Shown here piece by piece: positions 1 to 8,579 of a stretch of 64,000 nucleotides of DNA. Within the stretch, counting starts at the first letter, position 1. Each line of letters begins with the position of its first letter. Where the stretch lies: positions 62,001 to 126,000 of the forward strand of contig CAMBMO010000002.1 in NCBI GenBank assembly GCA_945868805.1. Direction: 5' to 3'. Position numbers and translations under genes: made by a program. This DNA comes from Singulisphaera sp. GP187 (GTDB lineage Bacteria > Planctomycetota > Phycisphaerae > Phycisphaerales > SM1A02). A model generated the notes under the pieces. The model did no database searches. It saw nothing but the letters and a program-made list of their open reading frames with translations, and was not told where the DNA came from.

Positions 1-168
1 CGAAGATTCGAGCGCATGAAAGTCGCATGCCAAGAAGTCGCCATCGAGGTCGGCTGCCCTGACGGTCAACTCGACCTGCCAATCGTGTCCATGGAGTGGT
101 TCTCTCTCTCCACGGATTATGATTGCGTGCGCAGCCGAAAACGTCCGCCGCACTTCGAGTTCGAACAT
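1..168 (-). CDS. 6-carboxytetrahydropterin synthase / PTPS family protein, N-terminal part only (runs off the window)
   Basis: This reading frame is open from an ATG at 168 to the window edge and gives 56 residues with no stop. It begins MFELEVRRTFSAAHAI, and further on reads HGHDWQVELTV and then DFHALES. The FSAAH motif and the HGHxW/Y motif carry the histidines that bind zinc in the QueD / 6-pyruvoyl-tetrahydropterin synthase family, and a DF(H/G)xL motif follows them in that family. The usual role is making 6-carboxytetrahydropterin for queuosine-type deazapurines, or a related pterin reaction. Which reaction applies cannot be told from the fragment, because the catalytic Cys region does not allow subgrouping here. 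It is divergent from the phosphohexomutase gene, with 83 bases between the starts. Confidence 0.8.
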   Translation of the reverse strand, partial: MFELEVRRTFSAAHAIIIRGEREPLHGHDWQVELTVRAADLDGDFLACDFHALESS

Positions 169-251
169 ATTTCGAGTATAGCCCGATCCACGCAGAGATC
201 CCACCATTGCCCGGAACGACTAGAGTTCCACCCGTGCAGGATGCTCCACTC

Positions 252-1628
252 ATGCTTTCGGTCTCGGGCGCACGTGGCATCGTCGGGAAGTCGATGACCC
301 CAGAGGTCGCCCGAAAGTTTTCCGAGGCCTTCGCCAGTCACATCCGAGGATCCCTCCTCTCCACTGCTCGACCACGATTGGTCATCGGGCGCGATGGTCG
401 AGGATCCGGAGCCGAACTTGCGGAGGCGGTCGCTGCTGGGGTTTGCGAATCAGGATTTGACGTGATCGACTTGGGGGTCGTCTCAACACCCACGGTCGCA
501 TTGATGATCGGCCACCTCGGCGCGATCGGTGGAATCGTCCTGACCGCCAGCCACAACCCCATCGAGTGGAACGGCCTCAAGACGCTCAACGCCGAGGGAT
601 TGGCTCTCACTTCAACGGAGGCCGATCAGGTGATCGCCAGATTTCGCGGACCCCTTCCCGTCGCAAGCACGCCCAGGGGATCGCGAGCGTTGAGGGACGA
701 AGGCGATCAAGTCCACGTCGACCGGGTGCTCGCAAACATCGATATTCAGTCGATCCGGTCGAGGCGATTCCATGTCGCGCTCGACAGCGTCAATGGTGGT
801 GGAGCGCGATCGGGAAAGATGTTGCTCGAGGCTCTCGGTTGTGAGCTCCTTCACCTCAATGGTGAGTGCACCGGAACATTCGCACATACACCCGAGCCGA
901 TCGAGGCAAACCTCGGCCAATTGGCGAACGCAGTCGGCAATGCGCGATCGATCGCGATTGGATTCGCACAGGATCCCGACGCCGATCGGTTGGCGCTCGT
1001 CGATGAGCGTGGCCGATTCATTGGGGAGGAGTACACGCTCGTTCTCGGCGCAACGCGACTGCTTCAGCGTCACGGTCGTGGCGATCTCGCGACGAATCTC
1101 TCGACATCTCGAATGATCGACGATGTCGTCGCTCAGTTTCCCTCATCGCAGGTCATTCGGACTGCGGTCGGAGAGGCAAACGTGGTTGCGGGGATCCGAG
1201 AGTGTGGAGGAATTGGGGGTGGCGAGGGAAATGGAGGTCTCATTTGGCCCGAGATTTGTTGGGTTCGAGATTCGCTCTCTGCGATGGCACTCGTGCTTGA
1301 GCTCATGGCGCACGATGGGCGACCATTGAGCCAGATTATCGCGGGAATCAGACCCTACGCGATGATCAAGCGCAAACTAGATCTCGTCGGATTGGGAGGG
1401 CAAGGCGCGATGGCCGATGCGTTCAATAAGGTGCGCAAGGAGTTCACTCGGCGCACCGATGTAAAGATGAACGAGACCGACGGCATCCGGATCGACTTCC
1501 CCGAGGGTTGGGTTCACTTGCGCGCGTCGAATACTGAGCCGATCATCCGATTGATTGCAGAGGCGACTGATCGAACTCGGGCGGAGGCCCTTTGCGAAGC
1601 ATGCGCAAGAGCAGCTGGATTCGCCTGA
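252..1628 (+). CDS. glmM: Phosphohexomutase, probably phosphoglucosamine mutase
   Basis: This is an alpha-D-phosphohexomutase of 458 residues from the ATG at 252. That start places MLSVSGARGIVGKS at the N-terminus, as in the family; the upstream extension back to 123 looks non-coding and overlaps the divergent gene. The active-site phosphoserine loop TASHNP, the metal loop DPDADR and the C-terminal phosphate-binding loop RASNTEPIIR are all present. The sugar-binding loop reads GGEGNGG, the form I associate with archaeal-type phosphoglucosamine and phosphoglucomutases rather than the GEQSGH of E. coli GlmM. The likely reaction is glucosamine-6-P to glucosamine-1-P for UDP-GlcNAc, which fits the UAP-type pyrophosphorylase at 4.6 kb. 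A phosphomanno- or phosphoglucomutase role is not excluded. Confidence 0.8.
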   Translation: MLSVSGARGIVGKSMTPEVARKFSEAFASHIRGSLLSTARPRLVIGRDGRGSGAELAEAVAAGVCESGFDVIDLGVVSTPTVALMIGHLGAIGGIVLTASHNPIEWNGLKTLNAEGLALTSTEADQVIARFRGPLPVASTPRGSRALRDEGDQVHVDRVLANIDIQSIRSRRFHVALDSVNGGGARSGKMLLEALGCELLHLNGECTGTFAHTPEPIEANLGQLANAVGNARSIAIGFAQDPDADRLALVDERGRFIGEEYTLVLGATRLLQRHGRGDLATNLSTSRMIDDVVAQFPSSQVIRTAVGEANVVAGIRECGGIGGGEGNGGLIWPEICWVRDSLSAMALVLELMAHDGRPLSQIIAGIRPYAMIKRKLDLVGLGGQGAMADAFNKVRKEFTRRTDVKMNETDGIRIDFPEGWVHLRASNTEPIIRLIAEATDRTRAEALCEACARAAGFA

Positions 1629-1691
1629 CTTCGATCGCTTGACTTCCAAGTCTTGCCAACCGCTGAACGCTTGGATCCGTAGACTGGGACC

Positions 1692-2618
1692 ATGCTCACA
1701 TTCGAGGGTGCGTACACAGCGCTGATTACTCCGTTGACCCGTGATGGACTCGCAGTCGATCTCGCGCGACTCGAGGAACACATTCGTTTTCAATCGAAGG
1801 GCGGTGTTCGCGGAATCGTTCCTTGTGGCACGACGGGCGAGGCACCCACTCTCGAGGAACACGAGCACGTTGCAGTCATCGAATGCGCTGTAAGCGCCGG
1901 CCGACCACTTGGCCTGCAGATCATCGCGGGTGCTGGGAGCAATTCCACTTCGCACGCAATCCACTTGCACCGACTGGCCGCGTCCCTAGGAGCACACGCA
2001 TCGCTCCAAGTGACCCCCTACTACAACAAGCCGTCGCAGGAAGGCATCTACCAGCACTTCATGGCGATTGCCGATAGTGGCGACCTTCCGGTCATGCTCT
2101 ACAACGTTCCAGGAAGAGCCGCAGTGGCGATCTCGCCCGAAACAGTTGAAAGACTCGCAAAGCATCCAAACATCGTCGCGATCAAAGAGGCCACGGGCTC
2201 GATGGATTCCGCAAGTGAGATTCGCAATCGATGCTCTATCGCGATTCTGTCAGGTGACGATTCGCTGACAGCGAGCTTCGCGGCAGTCGGTGCAATCGGG
2301 GTGGTGAGCGTTGTCTCCAACCTCGTTCCAGATCGTGTCGCAGACCTCTGCCGAAACATTCACGAGAACGACCTCGCCGCGATTCGAAGGTCGCATGCGA
2401 GCCTCTTCGGACTCTCGCGTGGATTGCTCTCGCTCGATGTCAACCCAGTCCCGCTGAAGTGTGCGATGGAATTGCTCGGTCGCGACACCGGGACGGTTCG
2501 ACTTCCACTCGTGCGGGCAAGCGACAGCGTTCGAACGACTGTCCAGCGCTTACTGAACGAGGCGAAGATCGAGGCGATCTCGACCCAAACGATGTGCGCG
2601 GACTCTCGTGGCGCCTGA
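1692..2618 (+). CDS. dapA: 4-hydroxy-tetrahydrodipicolinate synthase
   Basis: This 308-residue TIM-barrel lyase condenses pyruvate with aspartate semialdehyde, the first committed step to diaminopimelate and lysine. Visible signatures are the pyruvate-binding GTTGE, the YYNKPSQEG segment with the catalytic tyrosine region, YNVPGR, and KEATGS with the Schiff-base lysine. The length is normal for the family (about 290-310). The start ATG lies 63 bases after the mutase stop, so the two could share a transcript. Its last 11 bases overlap the GTG start of the Nudix gene in another frame, which suggests translational coupling. Related N-acetylneuraminate lyases share the fold, but the motif set favours DapA. 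Confidence 0.9.
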   Translation: MLTFEGAYTALITPLTRDGLAVDLARLEEHIRFQSKGGVRGIVPCGTTGEAPTLEEHEHVAVIECAVSAGRPLGLQIIAGAGSNSTSHAIHLHRLAASLGAHASLQVTPYYNKPSQEGIYQHFMAIADSGDLPVMLYNVPGRAAVAISPETVERLAKHPNIVAIKEATGSMDSASEIRNRCSIAILSGDDSLTASFAAVGAIGVVSVVSNLVPDRVADLCRNIHENDLAAIRRSHASLFGLSRGLLSLDVNPVPLKCAMELLGRDTGTVRLPLVRASDSVRTTVQRLLNEAKIEAISTQTMCADSRGA

Positions 2619-3144
2619 TCTCCCCTACCGCATCGCGGTGCTCGTCTATCTCTACGACGAGCAAGATCGTCTGTTGATGTTGCACCGAACGAAGCATCCA
2701 AACTCGGGGATGTATTCGCCGATCGGTGGCAAGGTCGAGTTCCATCGCGGCGAGTCGCCCCACGAGTGCGCGAGGCGCGAGACCTTGGAAGAGGCGGGTG
2801 TCCAAGTCGGGTATGAAGACATCCGCTTGTTCGGCATCGTCAGCGAACGGGCGTACGAGCAACAGCATCACTGGCTGATTTTTCTCTTCGAATCCGTGAC
2901 GCCGATTGCCGCCGACCGCGTCACGCGGATGGAGTTTGATGAGGGTCGATTGCAGTGGGTGCCACTCGACGAGGTCGCCGGATTAGGCTTGCCCGAGACG
3001 GATCGGCGGGTGATGTGGCCAAACGCCCAAAAACATCGCGGTGGTTTTTTTATGGTGGAGATTGATTGCATGAAGCAACCATTCGAGTTCCGGGTTGTCG
3101 AGAGCGCGCCATGTCCGACTCGTGCGCCTCGTGCGACGCACTAG
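2608..3144 (+). CDS. Nudix hydrolase (MutT-like)
   Basis: This is a 178-residue Nudix protein starting at a GTG inside the end of dapA. The Nudix box is recognisable as GGKVEFHRGE followed by RETLEEAGV. The spacing between the leading glycine and the first conserved glutamate is seven residues instead of the usual five, a two-residue insertion. The REUxEExGU helix with its metal-binding glutamates is intact. The family hydrolyses nucleoside diphosphates linked to another moiety, including oxidised nucleotides, but the substrate cannot be read from sequence. The gene converges on pdxJ with only eight bases between the stops. Confidence 0.85.
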   Translation: MAPDLPYRIAVLVYLYDEQDRLLMLHRTKHPNSGMYSPIGGKVEFHRGESPHECARRETLEEAGVQVGYEDIRLFGIVSERAYEQQHHWLIFLFESVTPIAADRVTRMEFDEGRLQWVPLDEVAGLGLPETDRRVMWPNAQKHRGGFFMVEIDCMKQPFEFRVVESAPCPTRAPRATH

Positions 3145-3152
3145 TGCCGTCT

Positions 3153-3914
3153 TCAGTCCCCGGGCGTCTTATTGGGCAGTGGCTCATCGCCACACAAACT
3201 GCGCATCTCGGTCACGGCAGTTCGCAGTCCGACGAACACCGCACGACTCACGATGGAATGTCCGATGTGCAATTCAAAGAGACCTGAAAGCGCCGCGAGG
3301 AGCGAAGTGTTTTCATAGTTGAGCGCATGTCCGGCATTGAATCGCATTCCTGCTGATCGAATGAGCAATCCGGCTTTCGTGATTCGTGCCAATTCCGCGC
3401 AGACACGACTGCCGTGCTCGCCCTCCTCGTGAAAGAGACGCGAGTAAGGACCCGTATGAACCTCACAGATGCTCACTCCTAGCTTCGAAGCGGACTCGAT
3501 CTGGCGTTCGTCTGCGTCGATGAAGACACTCGTCGCAATGCCCGCCTGCGCGAGTCGATCAACGACTGACCGTAGCGATCCGCCCGACCCGGCAACATCA
3601 AGCCCGCCTTCGGTTGTGATTTCTCGCCGCCCTTCGGGCACTAGCATCGCTGACTGCGGGCGAATGCGGAGCGCGAATGCGACCATCTCCTCGGTCGCCG
3701 CCATTTCGAAATTTAACGGGAGGCCGACCACGCTCCTTAACCGTTCGACATCAGAGTCCTGGATGTGCCTGCGATCTTCGCGCAAATGGACGGTGATGCC
3801 GTCGGCTCCACCGAGTTCGACTTCTCGTGCAGCGAGGATCGGATCGGGTTCCCACGTTCGTCGCGCCTCGCGAATCGTCGCGACGTGGTCAATGTTCACG
3901 CTCAATCTCGGCAT
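3153..3914 (-). CDS. pdxJ: Pyridoxine 5'-phosphate synthase
   Basis: This 253-residue protein matches PdxJ throughout. The N-terminus MPRLSVNIDHVATIREAR is characteristic, followed by the substrate-binding histidine/arginine segment HLREDRRHI, then NFEMA and the C-terminal GHSIVSRAVF. PdxJ joins 1-deoxyxylulose-5-phosphate and 3-amino-2-oxopropyl phosphate to make pyridoxine 5'-phosphate in the DXP-dependent vitamin B6 route. SerC, which also acts in that route, is encoded at 23.65 kb. The start ATG at 3914 is only 17 bases from the divergent PhoU-like start, so the two promoters must overlap the neighbouring coding regions. Confidence 0.95.
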   Translation of the reverse strand: MPRLSVNIDHVATIREARRTWEPDPILAAREVELGGADGITVHLREDRRHIQDSDVERLRSVVGLPLNFEMAATEEMVAFALRIRPQSAMLVPEGRREITTEGGLDVAGSGGSLRSVVDRLAQAGIATSVFIDADERQIESASKLGVSICEVHTGPYSRLFHEEGEHGSRVCAELARITKAGLLIRSAGMRFNAGHALNYENTSLLAALSGLFELHIGHSIVSRAVFVGLRTAVTEMRSLCGDEPLPNKTPGD

Positions 3915-3931
3915 GGAGTTATGCTAGATGC

Positions 3932-4615
3932 GTGGCCAACTTTTCGTCGAAACTGCACGAGCTCCAGACGCTCCTCCACGCTCAGGGTGACCGTGTCTTG
4001 ACGATGGTCACACTCGCGATCGAAGCGTATTTCGACCACGACGAGGCGAAGGCTCGCATGGTCGTCGGGCTTGATGACGAAATCGACACCGTCGATGTCG
4101 CGATCGAGCGTGCATCGATTCCGCTTCTCGCGATGGGGCAAACGGACGAACATGCGATCCGACAGGTCCTGACATTGGTCAAGGTCAACAACGAACTCGA
4201 ACGCATCGCGGACTCAGGCGTGAACATCGCCGAACAGGTGATCGGACATCAGCGACTCTCCGATCCGCTCCCTCCGACATTTCGGGTGATGGCGAACAGC
4301 GTCCTCGGAATGCTGCGGGATTCCAATCGAGCTCTCGCCACTTCCAACGCCGACCTCGCCCGTCAAGTGTTGCTCTTCGACGACACAGTCGACCGATTTC
4401 GAAACGAACTCATCCTTCAGGCGCAGGAGCAAGTCGCGGTAGGTGCGAGTAGTGTCCGATTCGCCTTCCGAGTTGCTGGAGCGACTCGCAATATGGAACG
4501 GATCGCCGATTATTCGACGAACATCTGTGAACAAACGATTTATCTCTTGTCCGGAAAGATCGTTCGCCATCGTCCCGAGGGTTGGTCCGACCCAGAGACA
4601 CCCGACGAGGGATGA
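3932..4615 (+). CDS. PhoU-domain protein
   Basis: From a GTG at 3932 this gives 227 residues made of two PhoU-type three-helix bundles. Each half carries the family signature: NNELERIADSGVNIAEQV in the first and RNMERIADYSTNICEQTIY in the second. These hold the acidic metal-binding residues. PhoU proteins restrain the PhoR/Pst phosphate-sensing complex, but no pst or pho genes are in this window, so a direct phosphate role is family-based inference. A GGAG lies 13 bases before the GTG. The longer frame back to 3827 only shadows pdxJ. The stop overlaps an ATG at 4612 in the next gene's frame. Confidence 0.85.
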   Translation: MANFSSKLHELQTLLHAQGDRVLTMVTLAIEAYFDHDEAKARMVVGLDDEIDTVDVAIERASIPLLAMGQTDEHAIRQVLTLVKVNNELERIADSGVNIAEQVIGHQRLSDPLPPTFRVMANSVLGMLRDSNRALATSNADLARQVLLFDDTVDRFRNELILQAQEQVAVGASSVRFAFRVAGATRNMERIADYSTNICEQTIYLLSGKIVRHRPEGWSDPETPDEG

Positions 4616-4647
4616 TCGGGCGAGCAATCGATTCGCATTCCTGCACG

Positions 4648-6090
4648 ATGAGTCGATACACCATGCCCAGCCTTGAAGAGCGATATCAGAATTCTCGACA
4701 GCGCCTCGTTGCCTTCGGACAAGCGCACCTCTTGACGTTTTGGCAGTCGCTCGACGATCGCCGACGCTCCGAGCTTCTCGAACAGTGCGAGACACTCCCG
4801 CTTGAGATGCTGCGAGGAGAATTCGGCGCCGGAGTTGTGAACCTCGGCCACCACGCCCGTGCGCCACACAAGATTGAACCGGTGACGATTGTGCGTGCGC
4901 AAGAATTGGACGCCGCGAAGTACTTCGCAATTGGCGAAGAGATGATTCGTGCGGGGCGCGTTGCATGCTTCACAGTCGCGGGTGGACAAGGGACGAGGCT
5001 CGGATGGAACGCTCCCAAGGGGACGTTTCCAGCGACACCGGTGCTACACAAGTCGCTCTTCCAGGTCTTCGCGGAGTCGATTCTGGCTGCACGTCGTCGC
5101 TGGGGCGCAAGGATCCCTTGGTATCTGATGACGAGTTCTCTCAACCACGAATCGACGCAAGAATACTTTCGAAAGCACGATTGGTTTCAGCTTGGGGAGG
5201 ACTCGGTTCGATTCTTCGCGCAGGGAACACTACCTTCGCTCTCTGTGGATGGAAAAATCCTGCTCGCGGAGCAGCACGCGATCGCGCTGAATCCGGATGG
5301 ACACGGTGGCGCCGTTCGAGCGCTTCGTGCAAGCGGATCGCTCGCAAAGATGCGAAGCGAGGGAGTCGACACGCTCTCGTACTTCCAAGTGGACAATCCA
5401 CTCGTCAAGGTCGTCGACCCTCTTTTTCTAGGACTCCATGTATCCCATCCCGAAAGCTCGGGTGAAGTATCGAGCAAAGTCGTCGCCAAGCGGGATCCAA
5501 GGGAAAAGGTGGGAGTTTTTTGTCGCCAAGACGATCGAACCTGCGTGCTGGAGTACAGCGACCTGCCAACTCATCTCGCTGAAGCGACTTTTCCGGGCGG
5601 CGGGTTCGTGCACTCTGCTGGATCGATCGCAATTCACACATTTTCGACTGCGTTCCTTGAACGACTCGCCGACGATCCAAACGGACTCCCGCTCCACCGC
5701 GCACTCAAGCGGGTTGCATCAGTCGATCTGACAAGTGGCCAACTTGTCGATCCACCCGCACCCAACGCGATCAAGCTCGAGGCGTTCATTTTCGACGCGG
5801 TACCGGTCGCCACTCGGTCCATGGTGTTCGAAACTCGTCGCGATGAGGAATTCGCGCCGATCAAGAACGCTGATGGAGAGGACTCTCCCACGACGAGCAA
5901 ACTTGCTCAGTCCGAGCGCGCCGCGCGATGGATCGAGTCGTGTGGCATCGAAGTTCCACGCGACGAGGACGATGGCGCGTGCCTCGCAACGCTGGAGCTC
6001 TCCCCGCTGACAGCACTCGATCCGATCGATCTCGCACGCAGATCGGATTTGCCTCGGCACATTGCCATAGGAGCGAGCATCGCGTTCTAG
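4648..6090 (+). CDS. UDP-sugar / UDP-N-acetylglucosamine pyrophosphorylase (eukaryotic UAP1-type)
   Basis: This protein of about 480 residues belongs to the UDPGP nucleotidyltransferase family and is most like eukaryotic UAP1 rather than bacterial GlmU. The nucleotide-binding loop reads VAGGQGTRLG, followed by PKGTFPATP and a conserved FFAQGTLPSL segment, LNPDGHGG and FQVDNPLVKV. It should make a UDP-sugar, most likely UDP-GlcNAc, from UTP and the sugar-1-phosphate, which complements the phosphohexomutase at 0.25 kb. The N-terminal helix resembles UAP1 from about LEERYQNSRQRL, so ATG 4648 or 4663 fits best. An ATG at 4612 that overlaps the phoU stop as ATGA is an alternative. Its stop shares a CTAG with the convergent recJ stop. 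Confidence 0.85.
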   Translation: MSRYTMPSLEERYQNSRQRLVAFGQAHLLTFWQSLDDRRRSELLEQCETLPLEMLRGEFGAGVVNLGHHARAPHKIEPVTIVRAQELDAAKYFAIGEEMIRAGRVACFTVAGGQGTRLGWNAPKGTFPATPVLHKSLFQVFAESILAARRRWGARIPWYLMTSSLNHESTQEYFRKHDWFQLGEDSVRFFAQGTLPSLSVDGKILLAEQHAIALNPDGHGGAVRALRASGSLAKMRSEGVDTLSYFQVDNPLVKVVDPLFLGLHVSHPESSGEVSSKVVAKRDPREKVGVFCRQDDRTCVLEYSDLPTHLAEATFPGGGFVHSAGSIAIHTFSTAFLERLADDPNGLPLHRALKRVASVDLTSGQLVDPPAPNAIKLEAFIFDAVPVATRSMVFETRRDEEFAPIKNADGEDSPTTSKLAQSERAARWIESCGIEVPRDEDDGACLATLELSPLTALDPIDLARRSDLPRHIAIGASIAF

Positions 6091-7853
6091 CGAGAGGTTG
6101 CCGAACGCTCAGCGACATTCATGGTCGCATCGATCACGGTGAAGGCCGGACGAGGGGTCCCTTTCCACCGATCGACCTGCGGGATTGCGACAAGATTCAG
6201 TCGATCCCCTCGCCTGATCCGACTGGCTTGTCCCGCCTGTCGCCACCACGTGCATCTCACCTCCGTTGGACTTGAATCCCCAATCCTTGCGTAGAAACTG
6301 AGGTGATCTGACTTGGCTCCAAATGTGGACGCATCCCGCGAAACGACTGCGTCTCGAATGAAAACGGACGGTGCAGGAAAGGTGCGGCCGAAGGGACCGA
6401 GCCGCTCGAGTGCCTCGAAAGATTCGACCGACAAGTCTTGTGCGAAAAACTCCACATCTGGTCGAATCGATGGCGCTTGGGCGGAGTGCTGATTCTTGGA
6501 GGCATGCGCAGAAAGCGCCTCGCGAAAGGCCGCGAGTCGATCCATGCGAACGGCGACTCCTGCCGCTGCTGCATGGCCTCCGAATCGCTCGAGAAGCGAA
6601 GAGCACGAATGCAATCCATCGAGCACCGAGTACCCCTCAACACTCCGAGCCGATCCATGTGCAAATTCGCCATCGATCTCGAGGAGGATCACTGGCACCC
6701 CAAGTGTTTCAACCAATCTCGAACATGCGATTCCCACCACACCGCGAGGCCAATCCGGAGCTGCGAGAACGCACGCGCCTCGAGCTTCACCTAACCCCTC
6801 GTCGGTGCGCAAGGATGCCGAGTCCACAATGCGTCGTTCGATCTGCTTCCGCACATCGTTCAATTGCCGGAAATCGGCTGACAGTCTGCCCGCGGTCCGC
6901 ATGAGTTCGACGGGGTTGGATCCCGCAACCGCAAGCGAAGGCAGACCGAGCAATGTCACCGCATTGACCGCTCGTCCCAATCGACCGCACGCGTTCACAA
7001 TCGGCGCGATCCCGAATGAGATCCGTTCAGCGTCTACTCGGTCCTTTGACCCAATTCCTGCATCGCGCGCCAACGCGAGCAGTCCAGGCAGAGCGCTGTC
7101 CGCGATCCGCTCCGCACCGAGCCGAGCAATCACACGATTCTCTCCCCGGAGTGGGACGACGTCGGCGATCGTCCCAATCGCCGCCAACGCGAGAGTCTCT
7201 TTCAGCAATTCCCGCAAGATCTCGGGGACTCGGGCGCTTCCACACCACGCGCATGAAAACGCCCAGCCCACCTTCCATGCGACTGCCGCGCCGCAGAGCT
7301 CGCCCGTACCGCCATCGAGTGCTGGATGTGCAATCGCATCGACGTCCGGCAATGCTCCACTCGGAAGCATCGCATGGTGGTCCGTGACGAGGAGTTCCAA
7401 TCCCAAGCGGCGTGCCTCGCGCGCTTCCTCGATCGCCGTCACGCCGCAATCGACCGAGACGATCGTCTGAATTCCCATCGATGCGAGGTGCTGGATTGCA
7501 GGGACCGAGAGTCCATACCCCTCGGTGGCACGTTCGGGGATGTAAACGATTGGTGGATCATCCGGTCGGACGGCACGCATGAGATGAAGAAGGATCGCGG
7601 ACGCACACATTCCATCGGCGTCGTAGTCGCCAAAGATCGCGATCTTTCGCCCGCTTCGGACGGCAGTCGCCAGGCGCTCACCAACCGCAACGGCACCAGG
7701 TAACTCCTTCGGATGAGCGATATCCCCCATCGTGGGCGCGCTAAATTTCGCGAGCGCGTTCTCGGCGATTCCGCGCGCGGATGCAACCCGCTCCATCAGG
7801 CTTCCAGAGCTCCGAGCGCTCGGAAGAATCCATTGTTTCAACCAACCCTTCAT
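6087..7853 (-). CDS. recJ: Single-stranded-DNA-specific exonuclease RecJ
   Basis: This 588-residue protein is a DHH-superfamily nuclease. The motif FGDYDADG supplies metal-binding aspartates, SVDCGVT is the second conserved block, and TDHHAM is the DHH motif. A DHHA1 domain follows with the HGSARS and RFGGHAAAAGV segments, and the C-terminus is an OB-like region. RecJ degrades single-stranded DNA 5' to 3' in recombination and mismatch repair. The length fits the family (about 560-600). It is convergent with the pyrophosphorylase, sharing four bases at the stops, and divergent from adk with 99 bases between them. Confidence 0.93.
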   Translation of the reverse strand: MKGWLKQWILPSARSSGSLMERVASARGIAENALAKFSAPTMGDIAHPKELPGAVAVGERLATAVRSGRKIAIFGDYDADGMCASAILLHLMRAVRPDDPPIVYIPERATEGYGLSVPAIQHLASMGIQTIVSVDCGVTAIEEAREARRLGLELLVTDHHAMLPSGALPDVDAIAHPALDGGTGELCGAAVAWKVGWAFSCAWCGSARVPEILRELLKETLALAAIGTIADVVPLRGENRVIARLGAERIADSALPGLLALARDAGIGSKDRVDAERISFGIAPIVNACGRLGRAVNAVTLLGLPSLAVAGSNPVELMRTAGRLSADFRQLNDVRKQIERRIVDSASLRTDEGLGEARGACVLAAPDWPRGVVGIACSRLVETLGVPVILLEIDGEFAHGSARSVEGYSVLDGLHSCSSLLERFGGHAAAAGVAVRMDRLAAFREALSAHASKNQHSAQAPSIRPDVEFFAQDLSVESFEALERLGPFGRTFPAPSVFIRDAVVSRDASTFGAKSDHLSFYARIGDSSPTEVRCTWWRQAGQASRIRRGDRLNLVAIPQVDRWKGTPRPAFTVIDATMNVAERSATSR

Positions 7854-7952
7854 CGCCCAAGGCTACGGTGCTCGGATGCTCCTCGAACAGTTCGGACCCA
7901 ATTTCAGTTGCTAGCATTCGGTTGAATCACCTCAACTCTTGGAGTTCACACA

Positions 7953-8579
7953 ATGCCCGATCGATACAAGGCCATTCTGCTCTTCGGTGCGCCAGGCGCA
8001 GGAAAGGGCACTCAAGGAAAGATTCTCGGCAAGATTCCGGGCTTTTTTCATCTGGCGTGTGGCGATGTCTTTCGGTCGCTCGATATGACGAGCGACCTTG
8101 GCAAGCAGTTTCTGAGCTATTCATCGCGTGGCGAACTGGTTCCTGATGAACTCACGATCCAAATGTGGCGCGAGAACATGCATGCGCAGACCGTGCTCAG
8201 CCTTTACAAGCCAAAGCAAGACCTGCTGATCTTGGACGGTATTCCCCGCAATGTGAAACAAGCAGAGGCGTTGCACGGGTCGCTCGATGTCCTCAAGGTC
8301 ATTCACCTTCGTTGCAATGACGAAACAGCGATGATGCTCCGAATGCGAAGGAGGGCGCTCAAAGAAAATCGCATGGACGATGCGGACGACAAGGTCATTC
8401 GACATCGATTCGAGGTCTACCACGACGAAACTTTCCCGGTGCTCGATTACTACTCGAAGGAAATCATCGCCGACATCGATGCCATGGGTTCACCCGCGCA
8501 GGTCTTTCAACGTGTGCTCGAAGTCGTCGTGCCCGTACAGGATGCGCACTTCAATCGCCCTGCAGCGGTCGGTGCTTGA
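7953..8579 (+). CDS. adk: Adenylate kinase, short-LID type
   Basis: This 208-residue nucleoside monophosphate kinase has the P-loop GAPGAGKGTQ, the AMP-binding DGIPRN (commonly DGFPR) and the DD motif after an NRM segment. The region between the arginines and DD is short, so it lacks the zinc-ribbon-like LID of many bacterial adenylate kinases and resembles the short AK1 form. It should interconvert ATP plus AMP with two ADP in the cytosol. A GGAG lies about ten bases before the ATG. The last 29 bases overlap the convergent PDZ gene. UMP/CMP kinase is an alternative I consider less likely. Confidence 0.88.
   Translation: MPDRYKAILLFGAPGAGKGTQGKILGKIPGFFHLACGDVFRSLDMTSDLGKQFLSYSSRGELVPDELTIQMWRENMHAQTVLSLYKPKQDLLILDGIPRNVKQAEALHGSLDVLKVIHLRCNDETAMMLRMRRRALKENRMDDADDKVIRHRFEVYHDETFPVLDYYSKEIIADIDAMGSPAQVFQRVLEVVVPVQDAHFNRPAAVGA

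Noticed and set aside
169-251. TATACT near 176-181 as a -10 box for the QueD-like gene
   Set aside because: It lies only about seven bases before the ATG and has no -35 partner at suitable spacing.
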